Of a stretch of DNA of 64,000 bases, positions 1-11,389 are shown piece after piece (position 1 is the stretch's first letter; every line of letters begins with the position of its first letter). A program made the translations under genes and the position numbers. Under the pieces are notes generated by a model. The model searched no databases. It was given only the letters and a program-made list of their open reading frames with translations, and had not been told where the DNA came from. Source of the stretch: Macrosoma leucophasiata (lineage: Eukaryota > Arthropoda > Insecta > Lepidoptera > Hedylidae); NCBI GenBank assembly GCA_036365455.1, contig JAWQUS010000016.1, forward strand, positions 18,871,001 through 18,935,000, in the 5' to 3' direction.

Positions 1-162
1 CGTTCCTGAATCTTCAATTACATAAATAAATATAATTAAACCAGTGTCCAGTCCGCCGCCATATAAACCCGCCACTGTAATGCCTTACCTTTAGAAAGGC
101 CACAAAGTGATGGTAACTCGTTAACCGTTGGTCTTATAACAATAAATAGCGAGCGTCGTCGG

Positions 163-340
163 GTGGCGGCATTAGTAACGCGCTTACAAAATAGACTGGC
201 GTCTTATCTTGATTTTTCCTCGACCCGGGCTTACAACGGTAGTGGCGAGAGTAATGAGCCTTATTTAGCGGAATTACTTCGCTGTCGAGATAGTAAATAT
301 TGCGGAAAAGATTTGACTCCGCGACAGACTTCGACTCATG
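163..340 (+). other. Weak open frame, possible exon
   Basis: An open frame of 59 codons with moderate GC ends at a donor-like CATG|GTGAGT at 341. No ATG and no convincing acceptor precede it, and the opposite strand is equally open. Its outgoing phase (one base) does not fit the next exon candidate at 1933. Probably chance; kept because the donor is good. Confidence 0.15.
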
Positions 341-425
341 GTGAGTCATGGCTGCAATGTTTTCTTGAGATTATTTAGTTTTTTTTTAATGAGCATCTCC
401 GAATTCTGTTTATACGGTTTATATC

Positions 426-703
426 TACGTAACTTCACGCTTGTAATCCCCGAAGGCAGAGGTAAATGCATGCTTTCAATCATACATGCAAACACCCAAG
501 ATTCGCCGGTAACGTTTTGACCCATGTAACAGGTGGCGAGCCTATTGACATCTCCGGGCTCTTTACCAAATTTCGAGGTACTGGGAAACTGTCAGAAAAT
601 GGAAATATCCCAATAGAACCAGTGATAAAGGATTTTACACCATTATCTCTAATATCCCCCGACCCCGGAATCGAACACGGGACCACAGCGTAGTAGTAGT
701 GGT
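426..703 (-). mobile_element. Family A SINE
   Basis: In reverse orientation the copy runs from the conserved tail (CGTAACTTCACGC on this strand) through the body to the B box of a tRNA-derived head (CCGGAATCGAACACGGG, complement of GGTTCGATTCC). The far 5' part of the head is lost. Other copies lie at 30.0, 35.5, 43.2, 50.5, 52.6 and 63.9 kb. Confidence 0.85.
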
Positions 704-947
704 TATATCTTCAATACTAAAAAAGAAGTAATTGAAATCTTAATACGAAAAAATCGATTTCGTGGTTATCGAAATCAATCAAGCATTTATTACAATAAAA
801 ATACATTCTTAAAACAAAGGTGGTAAAGCGAGTATTGAATCGGTTTGGATTTGCCATCGCATCTCAAACTATGCGGAGCCTGTATTTTGGGAGATCTGCA
901 GCCAGTTGAGGCCACAAAAAAAAAACATTTCTTTAGAAATTAAAGAA

Positions 948-996
948 AAGTTTGACTGGACAGGAATTGAACCTGCGACCTTAGGATAACCAGTCC
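948..996 (-). mobile_element. tRNA-derived SINE head fragment
   Basis: Complement contains GGTCGCAGGTTCAATTCCTG, a T-arm and B box matching the tRNA-like sequence at 29079-29152. A hairpin starts directly beyond it. Not a functional tRNA, because the 5' half is missing. Confidence 0.6.
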
Positions 997-1000
997 AGTT

Positions 1001-1103
1001 AAAGTTATTGTAACATTTCACATCCTTCTCTAACTGTTCAAGATAAGATTTCTTTAAGTTAGAGAAGGATGTGTATGTGATGTGTTACAATAATTATAAC
1101 TTT
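1001..1103. repeat. Imperfect hairpin
   Basis: The left arm 1001-1035 is repeated in inverted form at 1057-1103 with small insertions (TATGTGA, AAT) and a 21-bp loop. It abuts a SINE head fragment. Confidence 0.8.
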
Positions 1104-1129
1104 CACAAATGTCTTGGTGCAACCCAGGC

Positions 1130-1243
1130 TTAGTGTAAGATTGTCCATTTATCGAGGAAGGCTATAGGCTGAACATCACGCTAAGATGAATAGGAGAGGG
1201 TAGGTAACGTTGCACCCGCGCGAAGCCGGGGCAAGCGACTAGT
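1130..1243 (-). mobile_element. R-type retroposon fragment
   Basis: The complement begins ACTAGTCGCTTGCCCCGGCTT and continues with the GAGGGTAGGTAACGTTGC block shared with copies at 27.0, 39.0 and 49.4 kb. The 3' end is missing. The RTE-like assignment is inference from the dispersed lepidopteran type. Confidence 0.6.
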
Positions 1244-1310
1244 ATGTACTAAAGTACTAGACTGGACACTCCCCTTAATAGCATGGTTCCAGTTTCTTGC
1301 ATTCAATTTT

Positions 1311-1463
1311 TACGGCCTTTTAATTTCCGGCACAGAGGCATAACACCTTAGGCCTCAGGAGAGGTAACGCATACGCATTTTGACCTTGGTCTTTAGGCTG
1401 CAGTCATCACTTAACATCAATGTGAACTGTATGCTTGTTTGCCACTTCCATAACAAAAAAAAT
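1311..1463 (+). mobile_element. Family B retroposon, 5'-truncated
   Basis: Carries the 3' half of family B: CCGGCACAGAGGCATAACACC, GGCTGCAGTCATCACTTAAC and the terminal TTGTTTGCCACTTCCAT followed by an A-rich tail. 5' truncation suggests target-primed reverse transcription. Confidence 0.85.
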
Positions 1464-1581
1464 ATAGCAGGTTCATATACTAACATGACAAATGACGTGG
1501 ACTAAATATCTGTCAAACCAATTTAAAAAAGGGACCGGCTTTTTGTTCCCATTGTCTTCTCTATACATAATTATATATTAT

Positions 1582-1835
1582 TACTAGCTGTGCCCGCGAC
1601 TTCGCCCGCGTGAGAATTTATGATTGTTCAGTATCTACCCGGATGAAGTCGTGGGTGCAGCTAGTATAAAGTAGCCTTAGTTACTCCTTATTACATAAGC
1701 TATCTGCCAGTGAAAATCCCGTCAAAATCGGTCCATCCGTTCCCAGGATTAGCCCCGCCAAACAGACTGAAAGACAAAAATTGTAAAAAAAATGTTTTCG
1801 TATATGTACATAAGTCAGTATTTATTTGTATAGAT
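1582..1835 (+). mobile_element. R-type retroposon
   Basis: Starts ACTAGCTGTGCCCGCGACTTC and continues through AAAATCGGTCCATCCGTTCC and an ACAGACTGAAAGACAAAAATT stretch. A fairly complete copy of the GCCCGCGACTTCG subgroup. Confidence 0.7.
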
Positions 1836-1932
1836 TGATCTCATAGCTTGAAAAGGATCTTATAGTCGTAGACCACATTGACAGCCCTAGAATTTTTTCG
1901 CGTGCCAACATTGCAAGCAATTTGGCCTGCAG

Positions 1933-2033
1933 CCGTCAGTCAGCACGCCATTAGCTAATGAGACAGATAGCATCTGGTCGGCGTCCGCAAAGCTGGGAGA
2001 TCACGATGACAGCAGGCGACTCAGACAGACAGG
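1933..2033 (+). CDS. Candidate internal coding exon 1 of plus-strand gene
   Basis: Seen: acceptor TTTGGCCTGCAG|CC, 33 open codons and two bases, then donor GACAGG|GTAACC. The other two forward frames have stops. The encoded stretch is polar and looks disordered (SVSTPLANETDSIWSASAKL). Inferred: the outgoing phase (2 bases) matches the incoming phase of the exon at 16251, so both may belong to one gene ending at 21804. The intron would be 14.2 kb, full of transposons. No start codon is seen; the N-terminus would lie to the left of the window or in an unrecognised exon. Product not recognised. The reverse strand has a 24-codon open stretch here, so chance is not excluded. Confidence 0.35.
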
Positions 2034-2177
2034 GTAACCCGATGTCTGTGTCGAGATCGCAGATACTAGACGTGTGAAATCCGACATGCCGACGTCCGTT
2101 TACTGCGTTCGGTTGCGTATAAGGCGCGGCCGTAGGGTTGATGTGTCACGTTGACTTAAAAGTTGGGTTAGGTCGGC

Positions 2178-2470
2178 TTTTTTTTTTCGTGTAATGGAAG
2201 TGGTAAACAAGCATGCAGTTAACATTGATGTTAAGTGATGAGTGCAGCCTATAGACACCCACACAAGAACAAGGTCAAAATGCAGATGCGTTACCACTCC
2301 TGAGGCCTAAGGTGTTATGCCTCTGTGCCGGAATTGCCGGAAATTACAGGGCCGTACATTACCTGACCGGAACACGATAGTGCTGAACACTACCATTTAG
2401 CGGCAAGTATATTAGGTAATGCGGTGGTGCCTACGCCCGTGAGCTCCGTCACTGGAGCTCTACCACCAGT
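2178..2470 (-). mobile_element. Family B retroposon, near full length
   Basis: The complement runs from ACTGGTGGTAGAGCTCCAG to the A-rich tail (poly-T at 2178-2187 on this strand). A small duplication, GCCGGAATTGCCGGAAATT, lies inside. Confidence 0.9.
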
Positions 2471-2689
2471 AATAATTTATATTCGTTTTTCTAGTTTTAT
2501 TACACACGTAGATTAATTTTAAACTAGAAATCGTTACAATGTAGTCATCTTAAATTTAGTTTTATCCACTGCTCAACAGTTATGGTGGGGCTAGACAAAT
2601 CCAATAACATCAAAGTCATATAAATCGGTCCAGCTTACACTTATCACTTGTTCAACTAACACTTGCGTTCTTGTTTTATTTATGAAGAT

Positions 2690-3540
2690 TTACTAGCTCT
2701 TGCCCGCGACTTCGTTCGCGTGTAGTTAAAAATTCCTTCAGGGTCCTTTGAACGGGATAAAAAATATCCTATGTGTTACAGCCATGTACCTATACTCTAG
2801 CTGTGTACAAAAGGAGATGTTGCAAAAATGTATGGACCTCCGGCCATGTATTGTACACAATATCATTTACACGCGAAATCAATATAAAAACGTTTTTCAC
2901 TGCATATTTTCACTTGTTTAGCTTCGTTTGCAGTTACAAAACATTATTTGCAGTTAGAATTGCAACTCAAAACCAACATGGCGAATATGGCGGGCGATGT
3001 AATTGTGACATTTACATTTTTTAAATTGTTTTTAGATTATATAGTAAGTACTTGAAGAAAAAAGTAATATTTTATAAATACTATCGAAATCGATTTCATG
3101 TGTTAATACTATACGATACGATTTCCAATTTAAAAAAAATCATAGGCACTTCTTTAAATTTATCGATTTGATACATCGTTTTTTTTATATTGATTTTTGA
3201 TAATATGTGATGCACTAGTAAGATACAAATAGCATTACTTTTGTTTTATCTACATAGGTACTATCCTAAGCGTCGGCTGTATCGCCGCCATGTTGAACAT
3301 GGTTGAAAATGATAAAATCGTTTGAATTAAATGTGGTTGTAACTCAAAAATATATTCTTGTATAAATTAATTGTAGTTTTTTCGAATTCTTCTTTAATTT
3401 ACCCATTTTTGAGGTAGTGTACGAACCAGAGCCGAGCTCGCAACATCTCCTTTAATCGAAATCCGTCCAAGCGTAGCCTGATTAAGCAACAATTAAACAA
3501 TCAGTCATACTTTCACATTTATAATATTTAGTAGTAAGAT
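2690..3540 (+). mobile_element. R-type retroposon split by a MITE
   Basis: The first part, TACTAGCTCTTGCCCGCGAC, runs to ~2809. The second part, AATCGAAATCCGTCC to TTATAATATTTAGTAG, resumes at 3454. The MITE at 2810-3453 sits between them, so it is the younger insertion. Confidence 0.7.
2810..3453 (+). mobile_element. MITE with AAAGGAGATGTTGC termini, long copy
   Basis: Perfect 14-bp terminal inverted repeats, AAAGGAGATGTTGC and GCAACATCTCCTTT. The 372-bp copy at 28585-28956 is the same family in reverse. This copy carries ~280 extra bp in the middle (about 3010-3295). No clear target duplication. Confidence 0.8.
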
Positions 3541-4220
3541 GGTTTTCTTTTTAAGTCTGTAGATGTTGTTTTCAATATAAGTGAGAACCCTAACAACCAG
3601 CGCTGTAATGTTTCATTTATACCTCTTATCTATTAAATGGACGAACAACACACTTGTTTGAGTAAGCTCCGAAGTCGTTAGGCGTTGATGTGGAAGATGT
3701 AAGCATCGCGTGATCTTTTCTCGTTTATATACCCTAAATGGTCATTATGTATTTTCGAATTTTAAAGCGTTGTAGACCACTTATAAGTGTCTTTACTCGT
3801 ATGTAGGAAATCAAACTTACAAGAATGAATTTCAGTGCCAGTTCCTAGCGAAGCATTATTAAAGTATATGTAGCCAAACTGACATAAATAAGGTCAAATT
3901 GGGGGGAACGGTAATGCCAAGACAATTCAAGTGAAACGCAAGGTCGCTGTCTTTTCTTTTTCTCGTAACGCATCATTTTTTAACCGTCTTGAAAAAAAGG
4001 AGGAGTTTCTCAATTCGTCCGGATATTTTTTTATTTTTTTTTTATTTATGTTCACCGATAGTTTGAAAACGCCTTGGAAACGATTTGGATAATTTTTTTT
4101 ACACTTTAATAACTTGAGTATAGTAACAAATAAGTTTAGTTGTATAAGAACTAACATTATTCTCTGTATGTAATGACAATAGTAGACTTAATAAATATAC
4201 TAAGTTACGTTGCATTTTGT
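3541..4220. other. AT-rich, no recognised feature
   Basis: Low GC with A/T runs near 4030 and 4095. Short open frames are present but none has coding character. No repeat family of this window recognised. Confidence 0.5.
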
Positions 4221-4266
4221 TAGGCAATGCGGTTCACGAGCTCCGTCACTGAAGCTCCACCATCAG
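4221..4266 (-). mobile_element. Family B 5'-end fragment
   Basis: GCAATGCGGTTCACGAGCTC to CTCCACCATCAGT is the 5' end of family B in complement, with an internal deletion. Confidence 0.6.
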
Positions 4267-4471
4267 TTTAAGCTTATAGTCTTGGCCTCCCTGTGTTTTT
4301 CTACTTTTGAGATAAAATACTTATTTCTCTGACACGCTATCTGTTTTAACAGGCTTAATGGGAAAGACTACACTTAATAATATCAAAATAATAATAAAAA
4401 TACCTAGAAGGTGCTTGCACTCCGGGAGTGCCAAGAGAAGTGGAAACTTGAATATTAACGTTGTGTATTCT

Positions 4472-4499
4472 ACCACAACCACCACCACCGCCGCCGCCG
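4472..4499. repeat. Trinucleotide repeat (CCA)n(CCG)n
   Basis: A short run of CCA then CCG units. It creates a Thr/Ala-rich open frame on one strand and a Val-rich one on the other; neither is gene-like. Confidence 0.8.
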
Positions 4500-5020
4500 A
4501 GCCTGCCATATACCGTCACTACCTACCTATCTTACGATCAGGTCACGTATCCTGACGCGTCTTTAATATGCTTTACCCATGTGTGAGTGCAAGGCGCCGC
4601 TAAAGTAGATAACACTTTAAAAAAATAAACGTTAATTAAAAAAATGAGACCAGACTGAGAAATGGTGCTGGCAATAAGAAAATCCTTATCTCATTACGTT
4701 TCAAGCACAAATTGGTTCCATAATTGATACATCAAAGCGAACAATCAGCAAAAACCCACCGCCATATATGAGCGTCTAATGAATGTCTGGAATAAGGTAA
4801 AAATCGTACACGGTGGCCGTCCTAGTAATTACATCAGTCTTATGCCTTCGTTACACAGCCGTCGCGGTGGGACGTCAGAGAGTAGCTAGAATGCCCCGTC
4901 AGACTTATACAAAGCTAGATAGGGGTAAGACAAAAAATATCAAGTTTACGTGATACATTCCAAAAATGCCATCATTATATTCATTATATACGCCATAGAA
5001 TTATTTCTAATTTACAAACT
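4500..5020. other. No recognised feature
   Basis: Unique-looking sequence with no splice-bounded open frame and no repeat family shared with the rest of the window. Confidence 0.4.
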
Positions 5021-5222
5021 TTATTCCTGCAAAGCTTTGCGTTCGATACTGTACGTGGTATCGTATTACATGTAATACGGAATCGAAACCATAAAGTAGA
5101 TTGTTGGTATCTGTCGCATTACACGACTCTACCCAGATACGGCGCGGTACTCATGTACTCCACCATGTTGCCACTGATGTAGTCCACTCGGCGCTTGTTG
5201 CCTCGCCTTATAGATATAAATA
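5021..5222 (+). repeat. Direct duplication, copy 1
   Basis: Closely similar to 6083-6285, with long identical blocks such as GAATCGAAACCATAAAGTA and ACCCAGATACGGCGCGGTAC. Family unknown. Confidence 0.85.
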
Positions 5223-5339
5223 ATTTTACGGAGCGATAATCTATGGCTGACGATTATATACTGGTACCATCGCTTGCAAAGCGTGGCGGCATCCTCCTCC
5301 TTGAATCGATTTCCTCATTGCTGAGGGTCGTGATCCCCT

Positions 5340-5762
5340 TATGGGGACGACAGTTTCTCTTTCACGACTTCCACTTTTTTCTGTCTTTGGCATTGTGAAG
5401 TGCATCATGCAGCTTGGTATCGAGAGTTGAACGGACCTGGGTCAGACAATCTGGTTGGGGAACGACCCCTCGGCCGTTTCCCGTCCACCTTTCCGGTGAC
5501 CATGAGTTGTTCCAGATTATTTCAGTCTTTGCGTGCGATGTGACCAAAGAACTCCAGGATTCTTTTTAGGCAGGTGGTAGAAAGCCGTTCGTGGATATTG
5601 AGTTAGCGAAGGATGGACTGGTTCGTGCGAAAGGACTGCCACGGAATCTGTAGCATCTTCCGCCAACACCACATTTCGAAGGCGGTTTTTGTCAGCTCTT
5701 TTCAGCAGCGTCCACGTCTCCGAGCCATAACTGAAAATGGAGAATACTAACGAAGTAACCAT
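5340..5762 (-). pseudogene. LINE reverse-transcriptase ORF, C-terminal remnant
   Basis: In complement two overlapping frames encode pieces typical of the C-terminal part of RTE-type non-LTR retrotransposon polymerases: YGSETWTLLKRADKNRL, then, after frameshifts, SPERWTGNGRG and LDTKLHDALHNAKDRKKW. Frame changes and missing segments show a dead copy without the polymerase catalytic core. It lies between the two direct duplicates at 5.0 and 6.1 kb. Confidence 0.8.
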
Positions 5763-5834
5763 ATTTATTTTATGTAACCAAATTAGGTTGTGAAATATTC
5801 TCCCGTAATTGCATCATTAGTTCAACACTGTGTG

Positions 5835-5905
5835 TGTAGGTCAAGTCCTGGGAAGGCTGGTTTTGTCCAGCAATGGACGTCTTTCGGGTAGAGTGATGAC
5901 TGGCA
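5835..5905. repeat. Dispersed lepidopteran repeat fragment
   Basis: TTTTGTCCAGCAATGGACGTC is the complement of the GACGTCCACTGCTGGACAAA motif seen again at 25.6, 29.2, 36.9, 38.2 and 54.6 kb. Probably LINE untranslated sequence. Confidence 0.5.
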
Positions 5906-6082
5906 ACATTGTTGCCCATAGCTCATTCAAATTTCATGTCTTTTGTTGCAGAAAAATGTATCTTTGAAACAAACTATTGCACAGTTTTTGATGCGAAATT
6001 TAGGAAGTAAACAGTTGCGGAGGCACTTAGATCTAGAAAATGACAGTTCAATGTTGCATTATATTAATTTCCACTGCATATT

Positions 6083-6285
6083 GTGTTCTTGCAAGGCTTA
6101 AAGTTCGATACTATACGTGGTCTCGTATTACATGTAACACGGAATCGAAACCATAAAGTACATTGTTGGTATCTGTCGCATTACACGACTCTACCCAGAT
6201 ACGGCGCGGTACTCATGTAAGCCGCGCGTGTTGCCACTGATTTAGTCCACTCGGCTCGCTTGTTGCGTCCGTACCTATAAATATA
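6083..6285 (+). repeat. Direct duplication, copy 2
   Basis: Partner of 5021-5222. It differs by point changes and small indels, so the duplication is not very recent. Confidence 0.85.
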
Positions 6286-6300
6286 GTAGCGATAGTAAAA

Positions 6301-7071
6301 CAAATGTAGTTAAATTTTTATTAACATATTTTTTCACAAAAAGGACAGAAAGTTACTCACACATGTTTTAAATGAAGCACAGTTAGAGTAAAATATACCT
6401 ACAAGAAAAACTCTCGCTCATGTTGAAATCTGAAGCCTCATGGAGATGACGCTGTTGGGTGGGTATAGTATCGAGATGCTGCGCCCGCCAATCGGCAGTC
6501 TATTTATTAATGTATGGTGGCGTGGCAGTAATATTGTCAAATTTCGAAAAGACAGTGAAAGGGTAACTTAAATTGTCAAAAGTCAATTGAACACGAATAT
6601 GGAAAGAGTAGATATTTCGATGAGAGGTCCCTAAATAAAGGCATTTGGTACAGGACGTTTCAGCCTGTTCTAACGCGGTCACCATGGTTTGTTGGCTCCA
6701 GCCACGCCCACATGACCTTTCTTTAATGTTCTGTGACAGTATAGGCCTCTACGCATTGAAATCTGTGGTTTTATTTAGGTACCTACAGTCGGGTAACTCC
6801 GCCTATCCAAAACCAATCAAATATAGCCTTTATTGCCATTTCTTTAAGTGCCCGTATGCGGCAGACATTACAAACCTACCGTATACGCAAAAAAAAAAAC
6901 AAAAAAACGTTCAAGCCGTTGTTGCAAAGGAGTTCGGTTACAGTAACACAGATTGTGACACGAGAATTTTACAAATAGGAAACAGTATGCTCTAACCGTC
7001 AATATGAATTGTGTGCTTGATTGCCACATACTTTAAATTAAAAATGTTATTAATAATAGGTATTAACCGTT
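6301..7071. other. No recognised feature
   Basis: Contains a 116-codon open frame (6645-6995) that runs through a poly-A stretch (6890-6906) and has no domain-like composition; treated as chance. Confidence 0.4.
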
Positions 7072-7204
7072 TAGAATTTTATCGATCCTTGCGTCCGGTC
7101 TGTCTGTTGCCTTTTCACGTCCAAACGATCGAACCGATTTTAATGAAATTTAGTACAGAGATAGAGCGTTCGCCGCTCTAACGCCGCGGGCAACAGCTAG
7201 TATT
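7072..7204 (-). mobile_element. R-type retroposon fragment
   Basis: The complement has the AGCTGTTGCCCGCGGCG head, AAAATCGGTTCGATCGTTTG and CGTGAAAAGGCAACAGACAG, as in the copies at 45.5 and 47.7 kb. Confidence 0.7.
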
Positions 7205-7379
7205 TTATAAACGCTGTGTCGTTATGCCCAGTGCCAAGTGGCTTTAAATCGAAACTCAGCGATAGATTTAATCCATTAATTAGTGGAAAGTTTATTCAGT
7301 TCAGTCCGATCGCATTATTAGCAGAAACAGCGCACCATGACAGTTGGACAGTGGGCTGACAGGGATACATGTTAACATA

Positions 7380-7448
7380 CCATTATAATCACAGACTATA
7401 AATCTATATAGTCGGCCAGCTGTATATTTATATTCTGTGATTATATTA
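7380..7448. repeat. Small foldback
   Basis: ATAATCACAGACTATAAAT is nearly repeated in inverted form at 7426-7446 around a GTCGGCCAGCTG centre. Confidence 0.6.
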
Positions 7449-8001
7449 AGGGCCAATCAGAAAACAAAAGTATAGTAAGAAGTAGGGATTGCATATCGAT
7501 ATCGATCTGTTAGAATGATACATTTCAAGAATCGGTCATTTCTAGACTATGTAGTCATTTCGCGAATCAGTCATTCCTAGATTTACCGTCCTTTTTATTC
7601 AATTCCTATACACACTGATTTTGATTATACACCTTCGAACCTTCTGCCTTCGAATAATATCTGATGTATTCTTCCAATTATGACGAACTGTCGCTATAGA
7701 CGGTATATTAACACGTAGATAGTTAAAGCAGCTACCCAATGCTCCTGTAAATAAATATCTTTATTACTGTAATGTCGCCAACAATTCGCAGAACAAAAAT
7801 AAACGAATCTTTATCAGTATTGTCTATGTTTCATTATTCTCTGATAATTCTGTCATGAAATTGATGAAAGAGCAATCAGCTGACAGTGATGATATAGTGC
7901 ATACTGCGTATAGTCAATTGAAACACTATAGTAATAAGGAATGTTTCCTGAAACTTGACCTGTTTTGTTTTTGTGCTAGAAATTGCGGTCGCGTTCATTA
8001 C
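7449..8001. other. No recognised feature
   Basis: AT-rich. No supported gene and no family shared with other parts of the window. Confidence 0.4.
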
Positions 8002-8008
8002 CTACTAC

Positions 8009-8233
8009 CAGAGAATATGTAATAATACTACGTATAGAATGGACACTTCGACGTCCCGCCCGATTGCCATGCCAACCGTCGCCCATAGGAGACTCCTATG
8101 GGCGATGGTTGGTATTTTCTACGTGCTACGCACACAGGTGCACGTGTAAATACACGTCACTGATTGATGGCTGTGTAATAGAGACCAAATTTGTATGTAT
8201 GGAATGTTTGTTTGGCGTAGTGTCCGCGGTGTG
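8009..8233 (+). mobile_element. Family E element with 7-bp TSD
   Basis: Begins CAGAGAATATGTAATAATAC, ends GTGTCCGCGGTGTG, and is flanked by CTACTAC on both sides (8002-8008, 8234-8240). No terminal inverted repeat beyond CA and no poly-A. Other copies at 26319 and 44188. Confidence 0.8.
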
Positions 8234-8411
8234 CTACTACCGGCATACGACGGTGCTTAGCGCTAGTTGTAATTTTCGTTTTGGTTAGTAAATGAAATAA
8301 AAATAAGGTCATGTGTCTTAGGGGCCTACGTCTTCGAGCTCCGTCATTGGAAATATCCAGTATTCATAAGTCTATTTAATAAATTATATGTTCTTAGGTT
8401 TTCGCGATACT

Positions 8412-8605
8412 CATTAAAATAAAACCTTTTTTTACGGATTTATCTCGCGTATATTAAAATAAAATGATTTTTTAAAATCAATTTCACAAATATCACCATC
8501 ACCTGCCCGGGACCACGGAAGCTGAAAAGAGGAAGAAACGTCGGGTTGATTTAAAAAAATCATTGTAGTTTAATACATGCAAGATAAATCCGTAAAATAG
8601 TTTTA
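8412..8605. repeat. Foldback with TTTCGG/CCGTGGTC-type core, decayed
   Basis: Arms share ACGGATTTATCTCGCGTATA with the perfect foldback at 49722-49889. The core here reads in the opposite orientation (GGGACCACGGAAGCTGAAAA then AAACGTCGGG). The right arm is diverged. Confidence 0.7.
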
Positions 8606-8612
8606 TTTCTAT

Positions 8613-9448
8613 TTCATAAATGTTTGAACATTCATAAACCGCTTCAAGGCATCATTTCAATATTCCTACAAGTTTATTTTACGTATTGAAAAAAAAAAAG
8701 ATTTTTTGGATTCCATTTAGATTTCAGAATGTCTCATCCCTAGATGTCTATGTCAGTGTCAACTCGATTGACGCACACGGATCGCGTTGTAATTAGGCAC
8801 GTGCATCGAATCGTGTTCGATTTTCGTTGCGTCCTACGTTCGGATACATGCACCGAGAGATATATTGACAAATGCTTTTTTAGTGCCCCGCTAAATGGGG
8901 AAAAATGACCATTAATGGTATTTATTGACTCGACCTGCCGCTGTCAGTCAACTAGATTTTTTTCTACATGTGACGTATAGAGTTGGCGTTCCCAGTGACT
9001 TGTTGGAAAATAATACTTATAAAATGTAGGTTTAGGATAGAATTGTCCGAGGAACTGTTTTCACGAGTTAGATTCTCAATAAAAGCGATATTTATTACGG
9101 CGAATTTCAATAGACGATTTGTTTTGAGTTACTTATTTTTTCAGGGTCTACAGAAAAATGTCGCGTCGCGCTTCGGTTTATATAGACGCCACAAAATATT
9201 TTGATAATATTTTTATTGGACGTGAATCCGATCTTCATATTAATGGCGGGAATACAGCTTATTAACGAAGACCTGGACAAAAAAGTCTGGTTACAAGTCA
9301 ATCAAATAGCAAATAGTTGCTTCTCCAAGTGTCATGGGTGTAGGCGCGTCGAGCTCCTTACATGGCGTGCGTTTGGAAAATGAAGGATCTCGTTTCCATT
9401 ACTTTGTACAGATTTAAATAAAAAACAAAGGATCGTGGCAAGATTAAA
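8613..9448. other. No supported gene
   Basis: Holds a short ATG-initiated frame at 9243-9383 (46 codons) that reads acceptably but has no splice or poly(A) context and ends in repeat-like sequence. Nothing else recognised. Confidence 0.35.
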
Positions 9449-9740
9449 AAAAAGCGACCAAGTGCGAGTCGGACTTGTCTATGAAGATTTCCGTAGTAGC
9501 GAGTAATGTTTGGAAATTAATTACAAATATGTTTGCAATTTTTGAAAATATGTCATCACAAAAAATGTTAAGCATATCTCTTTCAAATAAAATTTCCTTG
9601 AAAGCTTTCAATAAGAACTACAACCTATATATTTTTTAATTTTTCACTTTTTTAAATATGAGAAAATTATGCTTTTGAGAAAAAATGATTTTTTAAATCT
9701 CAATGTCATTTTCAAATATCTGTAGTTCCGTAGACACGTA
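9449..9740 (+). mobile_element. Family D fragment
   Basis: GCGACCAAGTGCGAGTCGGAC and TTCCGTAG match the left end of family D; the rest is A/T-rich and lacks the usual right end. Confidence 0.55.
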
Positions 9741-10403
9741 TAGGTTTGATGAGTTTATTAGTTTCTGTTCCAACTCAGCCGATCCCACATTTTTCAGTAT
9801 TTTTAAATTATTGTATAAAAATCATAAAGCGGTTCACAGAAGAGTTTTTAATATGTAATAGCAGCCACTTTGCTGAGCAAATGGCTGAGGTGGGTGCCAA
9901 TTTCTTTGGCCTCACACGTACGTTTTACCAAAGTTATCTTTATGTATTTTTTATCTCTTTATTTTGATGTAGGTATTCTGTGCGTCAAAAAATAAACTAT
10001 TTATTTCTTTCTAACTCTATAGTTATTAAGTATTAACTATTTTCGTATATGGGATTGAAAAGGTTACATTGTTCAAAAATGTCGCTTAACCGTTTTTAAA
10101 TTTTCTACATTCCTACCGACTCGACTCGGCTCTTGATTATTGCGTCTCGGTTCATTGTAAACAGCATTTTAGAACTAATTAACTGTACATACATCATCGT
10201 ATGTGCCAATTGGAACACGTCGGAATAGTATTTGAAATATTTCACTGTTTTTATTGGGGAGCGACAAATTGCTTGTTAACGATCGTAATGTAATATGACA
10301 GTTGCATTTTTTTTTCGATTGATGTGTTCAATTTGGTTCCATTGAAATTCTGGTGGTGAAGTAAGCAATTTGTGAGTTGTGGCAGTAGACATTTATGTAG
10401 CAA
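9741..10403. other. No recognised feature
   Basis: AT-rich sequence without shared repeats or gene-like frames. Confidence 0.4.
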
Positions 10404-10735
10404 CTAGCTTTTACTCGCGTCTTCGTCCGCGTGGATTTCAGATATATCTACTCTTGAAACTTATAAAGATAAATCAATTAGCTGCAGTAATTTACAGGTA
10501 AGTCTTCTGTTTTAAAATTGTAAATTAACTTCAATCATGACGTCAGCTGTCATCTGTTTACGAGTCTACGTTCGGATATATGCACCAGCAGTTGAAATCG
10601 GCAATTTGTTTGTCAATGTGATGATCTATTTAAAAATTCCCTAATGACCTCTGGACGTGATAATACAAAATTTCATCGAAATCCGTCCAGCCGCTTTAGA
10701 GTGATTGAGCAACAAACAAACAAATAAACATCTTT
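10404..10735 (+). mobile_element. R-type retroposon, interrupted
   Basis: CTAGCTTTTACTCGCGTCTTC at the left, and TTCATCGAAATCCGTCCAGCC to AGCAACAAACAAACAAA at the right. About 150 bp of unrelated sequence lies between (10490-10640). Confidence 0.6.
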
Positions 10736-10743
10736 AATTAGTT

Positions 10744-11043
10744 TGCACACTTAGAGCAACACGGAGGGGAGTAGCCACATGCAGGCTTTCCCCTCTGTCA
10801 AAGTACAAGACCAAATGATCTTACGCCTGTCGCCTAGATGTTTAAATGTGTGCGTGAAATTGTTTCTGTATTTTGTTAAAGGCAAGATGTGAGTTTCGTT
10901 GTAATAGACGATTTTTGTTAGTGTGCGTGTGTGTCGCACGCATTCCCCCCCGCAAAAAATGACAGACTATTTTGCATCGGTAATACACGTTATGGCTACT
11001 CCCCTCCAGTCCGCCGCGACCGGTGCGCCGCGTTGCTCTATGT
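10744..11043. mobile_element. Inverted-repeat element
   Basis: TAGAGCAAC(A/G)CGG and AGGGGAGTAGCCA occur near the left end and in complement near the right end (10993-11043), giving a ~300-bp unit with imperfect inverted termini. Confidence 0.5.
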
Positions 11044-11378
11044 TTGCACATTAGTTTACATTCATAATAGAAGTAAGATTTTAATTTTAAAACTTGTCTA
11101 TCAGTGTCGCTTAGGCTCAATTTTGCCTTATATTTGTAATGTTAACATTGACATCATAAATTAACAGCTTACGGGTACATGGAGTTGTGATCATAAACTC
11201 AAATTGAACACTTCTACATTGTAAACAATCATTTTAAAATCCATATATAGATAGGTACATCTAGTTCGTTTTTAAAAACAAATTATCCACAGCGAGAGCA
11301 AAAGGTTTTATCCATCTGACCTCGCAGGTGCTTGTCTTTTTTAAATAACACGAGAGCCGTCGAGTCTGTCCCTTGTCC
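11044..11378. other. No recognised feature
   Basis: AT-rich spacer. Confidence 0.4.
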
Positions 11379-11389
11379 ATTTAATTGGT

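Noticed and set aside
4358..4555. Thr/Ala-rich small protein
   Set aside because: Produced by a CCA/CCG repeat; no splice, start or poly(A) context.
6645..6995. 116-codon open frame
   Set aside because: Runs through poly-A and lacks domain-like composition or transcription signals.
9243..9383. 46-codon frame starting MAGIQLINEDLDKKVWLQVN
   Set aside because: Composition is acceptable but there are no splice or poly(A) signals and its end is repeat-like; not supported enough to call.
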